Positions 61,771 to 64,000 of a stretch of DNA of 64,000 nucleotides are shown piece by piece. Each line of letters opens with the position of its first letter. The stretch's first letter is position 1. Source of the DNA: Pempheris klunzingeri. Lineage: Eukaryota > Chordata > Actinopteri > Acropomatiformes > Pempheridae. Below the pieces are notes generated by a model. It had not been told where the DNA came from. It was given only the letters and a program-made list of their open reading frames with translations, and made no database searches. Both the position numbers and the translations under genes were made by a program. The stretch lies in contig NC_092027.1 of NCBI RefSeq assembly GCF_042242105.1, positions 5,244,006 to 5,308,005 on the forward strand. Direction: 5' to 3'.

Positions 61771-64000
61771 CATGAAACTCGTCAGTTATTACAATCTAGT
61801 ATTCTTGAGGCCCTACTCCACGTGCTAAAAGCATATATCTGTGTCTGAATCAAGAAATACTGTAAATATTGATTAACAGTTGATGGAACTGCATCATACT
61901 GAGAGTTATGATCTATATGGTCAGTATTTATTTTTTGTTGTAGGATATTAATGCTTTGTTTGTTTGTTTTCTCTGGTTCTGAAGAACAGTGTGTTTTCTG
62001 TGACCACATTTTTCATTTTCAAAGAGCTCCTTAATGTTTCCTGGACTTACAAACTGCCCGAGCACTTAGCCTCTTCATCCTTCTCTTTAGAAAGACGATG
62101 ACTTAGAATAGATCTGCTCTGTTTTTTCCTGCCTCACTCAGGAACAAATGGTGTGCCTTAAGATGGACTTCAACTACAACTTTAAAAGCAAAATCTGGAG
62201 TGTCCCCACTACATACATATTTACCTTTTTACACCTGTGAGAATGTCTAATGCAGATGTCCCTTGTGTTGAAGTCAATCAGACGTTGGTGCTAAACTATG
62301 AAATAAACTCCATGAAGAGCTCAAATTTGACAAATCTGTTCTACATGTTAAATGGACTATTCCAGAGAGGCTTTTAATGAAATGTCTTCTTATTTATCTC
62401 CTCCTGAAAGTTTTGTCTTATGTTAAAGTCCACTGATCTCAACATTACCTTGTTTCGCCAAGACACCATAAATGAATTCACATAAAATCTACGTGAAAAG
62501 AGGATCATTCCAACAAAGACAAACTGTTTTCTGTTAGTACAATAAATCATTAGTCACATGAACATTATCCGGTCCATCAAAGCTCCTCATGCAGCACATT
62601 AACTGCAGCTGGTTTGGAAAACACACCACAATGATGTTCCATAGACGTAAATACTGCAGGAACAGTTAAATACAACCTATAGTGCAGCACTTGTTTCCCT
62701 GCTGTGGATGCGCAGCTACAAAGTGAAAACAAGGAGATGAAAGAGAACATTTCTTAACATGTTAAAGCCATCGGACCATCACATTCATCGCTGGGTCACA
62801 AAGTACTTCCTCCTCTGCGGGGAGAAATTGATAACACATTGTCTGCTGCTCAATGGCTGCCTTTGATTACATGGTAGAACATATCTTTTTTTCACCGTGT
62901 ACATTAAACACTCCTCTACGGTGTTCGCATTGAAAAGCACAATCTGTAATTACTACATGGTTGGGCTTGTTTAAAGACTGCTCTCTAGCTAAGGATCTCT
63001 TTACATACATAAGGATTCAGTATTTTAAGATCCCCCTGACAGCTTCCAGGACACTGAAACTCTGCTTTGAATAACAGCAGCATAATAATAATATCTTTTC
63101 TTTTCATGTCAGAAATATAAAGATCCCTTCCAGACATGCTTTAATATATAAAATTCTGTGTTGTGTTTGATGTGTTTTTTTCCCCACAAAGAGTTTGAAA
63201 ACCCACTTAAAACTCCTTAAACCTACATTTACTCCTTGTCCCTCATTGAAAGATCTGTAATCTATGAATATGCAAATATTTTCCATTTCAAAAGTGTAAC
63301 TTCTGGACTAAAGTGTCTCCCTACCTCACTGAAAAGTCAATTCTCAGTTGCATACTGGTCCCTGATTGGCTTCCAAACTTGTGATGTCACAAAATCCACC
63401 TTGCACGTCCACATCTGAAACTCAGGTGAACACAGTTAAACTTTTCTCCATCAGGAAACGTTATGTTTTGCTTTGCTGCAAATTAAAATGCTGCAAAAAA
63501 TAAAAAATAAAAGGCATTAAATTGCATTAAAGAAGCTGTTGGTTCAGAGCAGTGGGGACATGAGTCACAAGGCTTTAAGTTTGATAATGTGAATTTGTTA
63601 AAACACAACATTGCATCATGGGAAACAATTCTAAAATCACATTCACTTATTAGTCCGTCAACAATACAGGTGGATTTGTAATTTGAGCAGAGCAGCAGTA
63701 TTTTCATGAGTTAAACTTTATCTGTAAAGGTTAATGACAGTGTTCATTTTACTGTAATGCTCCTTCACCTTCACTTTGTGTCACAGCCTCCACAGTCGAG
63801 GGTTTAGCCTCTCGCTCCATCTAGTGGCCACATCATGAATAAAGCCACCTTGAAATACAGAATAGGGAACATTTTGGCATCTGTTGTTTCTTTTTATTAA
63901 TCATTAGTTAATAACAATGTTATAAATAACATACATACTGTTAGAAATCGCAGTGTAGGACATGGAAAGCAAGTTCACGAGAAACAAAAACTAAAACATC

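Larger units (their letters stand above)
53421..64000. other. Intergenic region upstream of nfatc1
   Basis: About 10.6 kb with no recognisable coding exon on either strand. It contains the repeats at 54741-55065, 55955-56315, 59080-59540 and 61400-61770. The longest frames (for example 149 codons at 58118-58567) show no domain or family pattern. Distal enhancers could be here but cannot be told from sequence alone. Confidence 0.65.

Overview
This is a gene-sparse stretch of vertebrate nuclear DNA, almost certainly from a spiny-rayed (percomorph-type) teleost fish. The signs are GT-AG introns, AT-rich intergenic DNA, many CA/GT and CT microsatellites, and several short dispersed repeats that I recognise from memory as common in such fish. 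There is no bacterial operon, CRISPR array, prophage or complete transposon.

Layout. Positions 1-3200 hold the last three coding exons of a plus-strand riboflavin transporter gene matching SLC52A2; its first coding exon lies upstream of the window. Positions 6032-8581 hold a complete plus-strand paralogue matching SLC52A3 (447 aa, three coding exons). The two lie head to tail and have identical lengths for their last two coding exons (124 and 210 nt), so they look like an old tandem duplication. Converging on them from the minus strand is an atypical rhodopsin-like GPCR of 274 aa in one coding exon (10142-10966), with a probable separate 5' UTR exon near 11423. Positions 12702-52892 are filled by one large minus-strand gene, nfatc1. 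I resolved ten coding exons with in-phase GT-AG junctions giving an uninterrupted 874-residue protein. It contains the PxIxIT and LxVP calcineurin docking motifs, three SP repeats, the Rel homology and IPT domains, three sumoylation-type motifs and a conserved C-terminal exon. A TATA box sits about 90 bp upstream of the start codon. Positions 53000-64000 are upstream of nfatc1 and contain only repeats and non-coding DNA.

How the genes relate. The two SLC52 transporters import riboflavin across the plasma membrane. NFATc1 is a calcium/calcineurin-responsive transcription factor. The GPCR ligand is unknown. Nothing in the sequence shows that these genes work in one pathway; they look like linked but independent loci.

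No new multi-gene system is evident. The points most worth checking are: the slc52a2/slc52a3 tandem; a stop-free 90-nt last intron in slc52a3 whose retention would insert 30 residues in frame; a near-perfect 23-position hairpin in the slc52a2 3' UTR; a second long hairpin in an nfatc1 intron; a GPCR lacking most class A signature residues; and the apparent absence of the alternative (beta) first exon of nfatc1.
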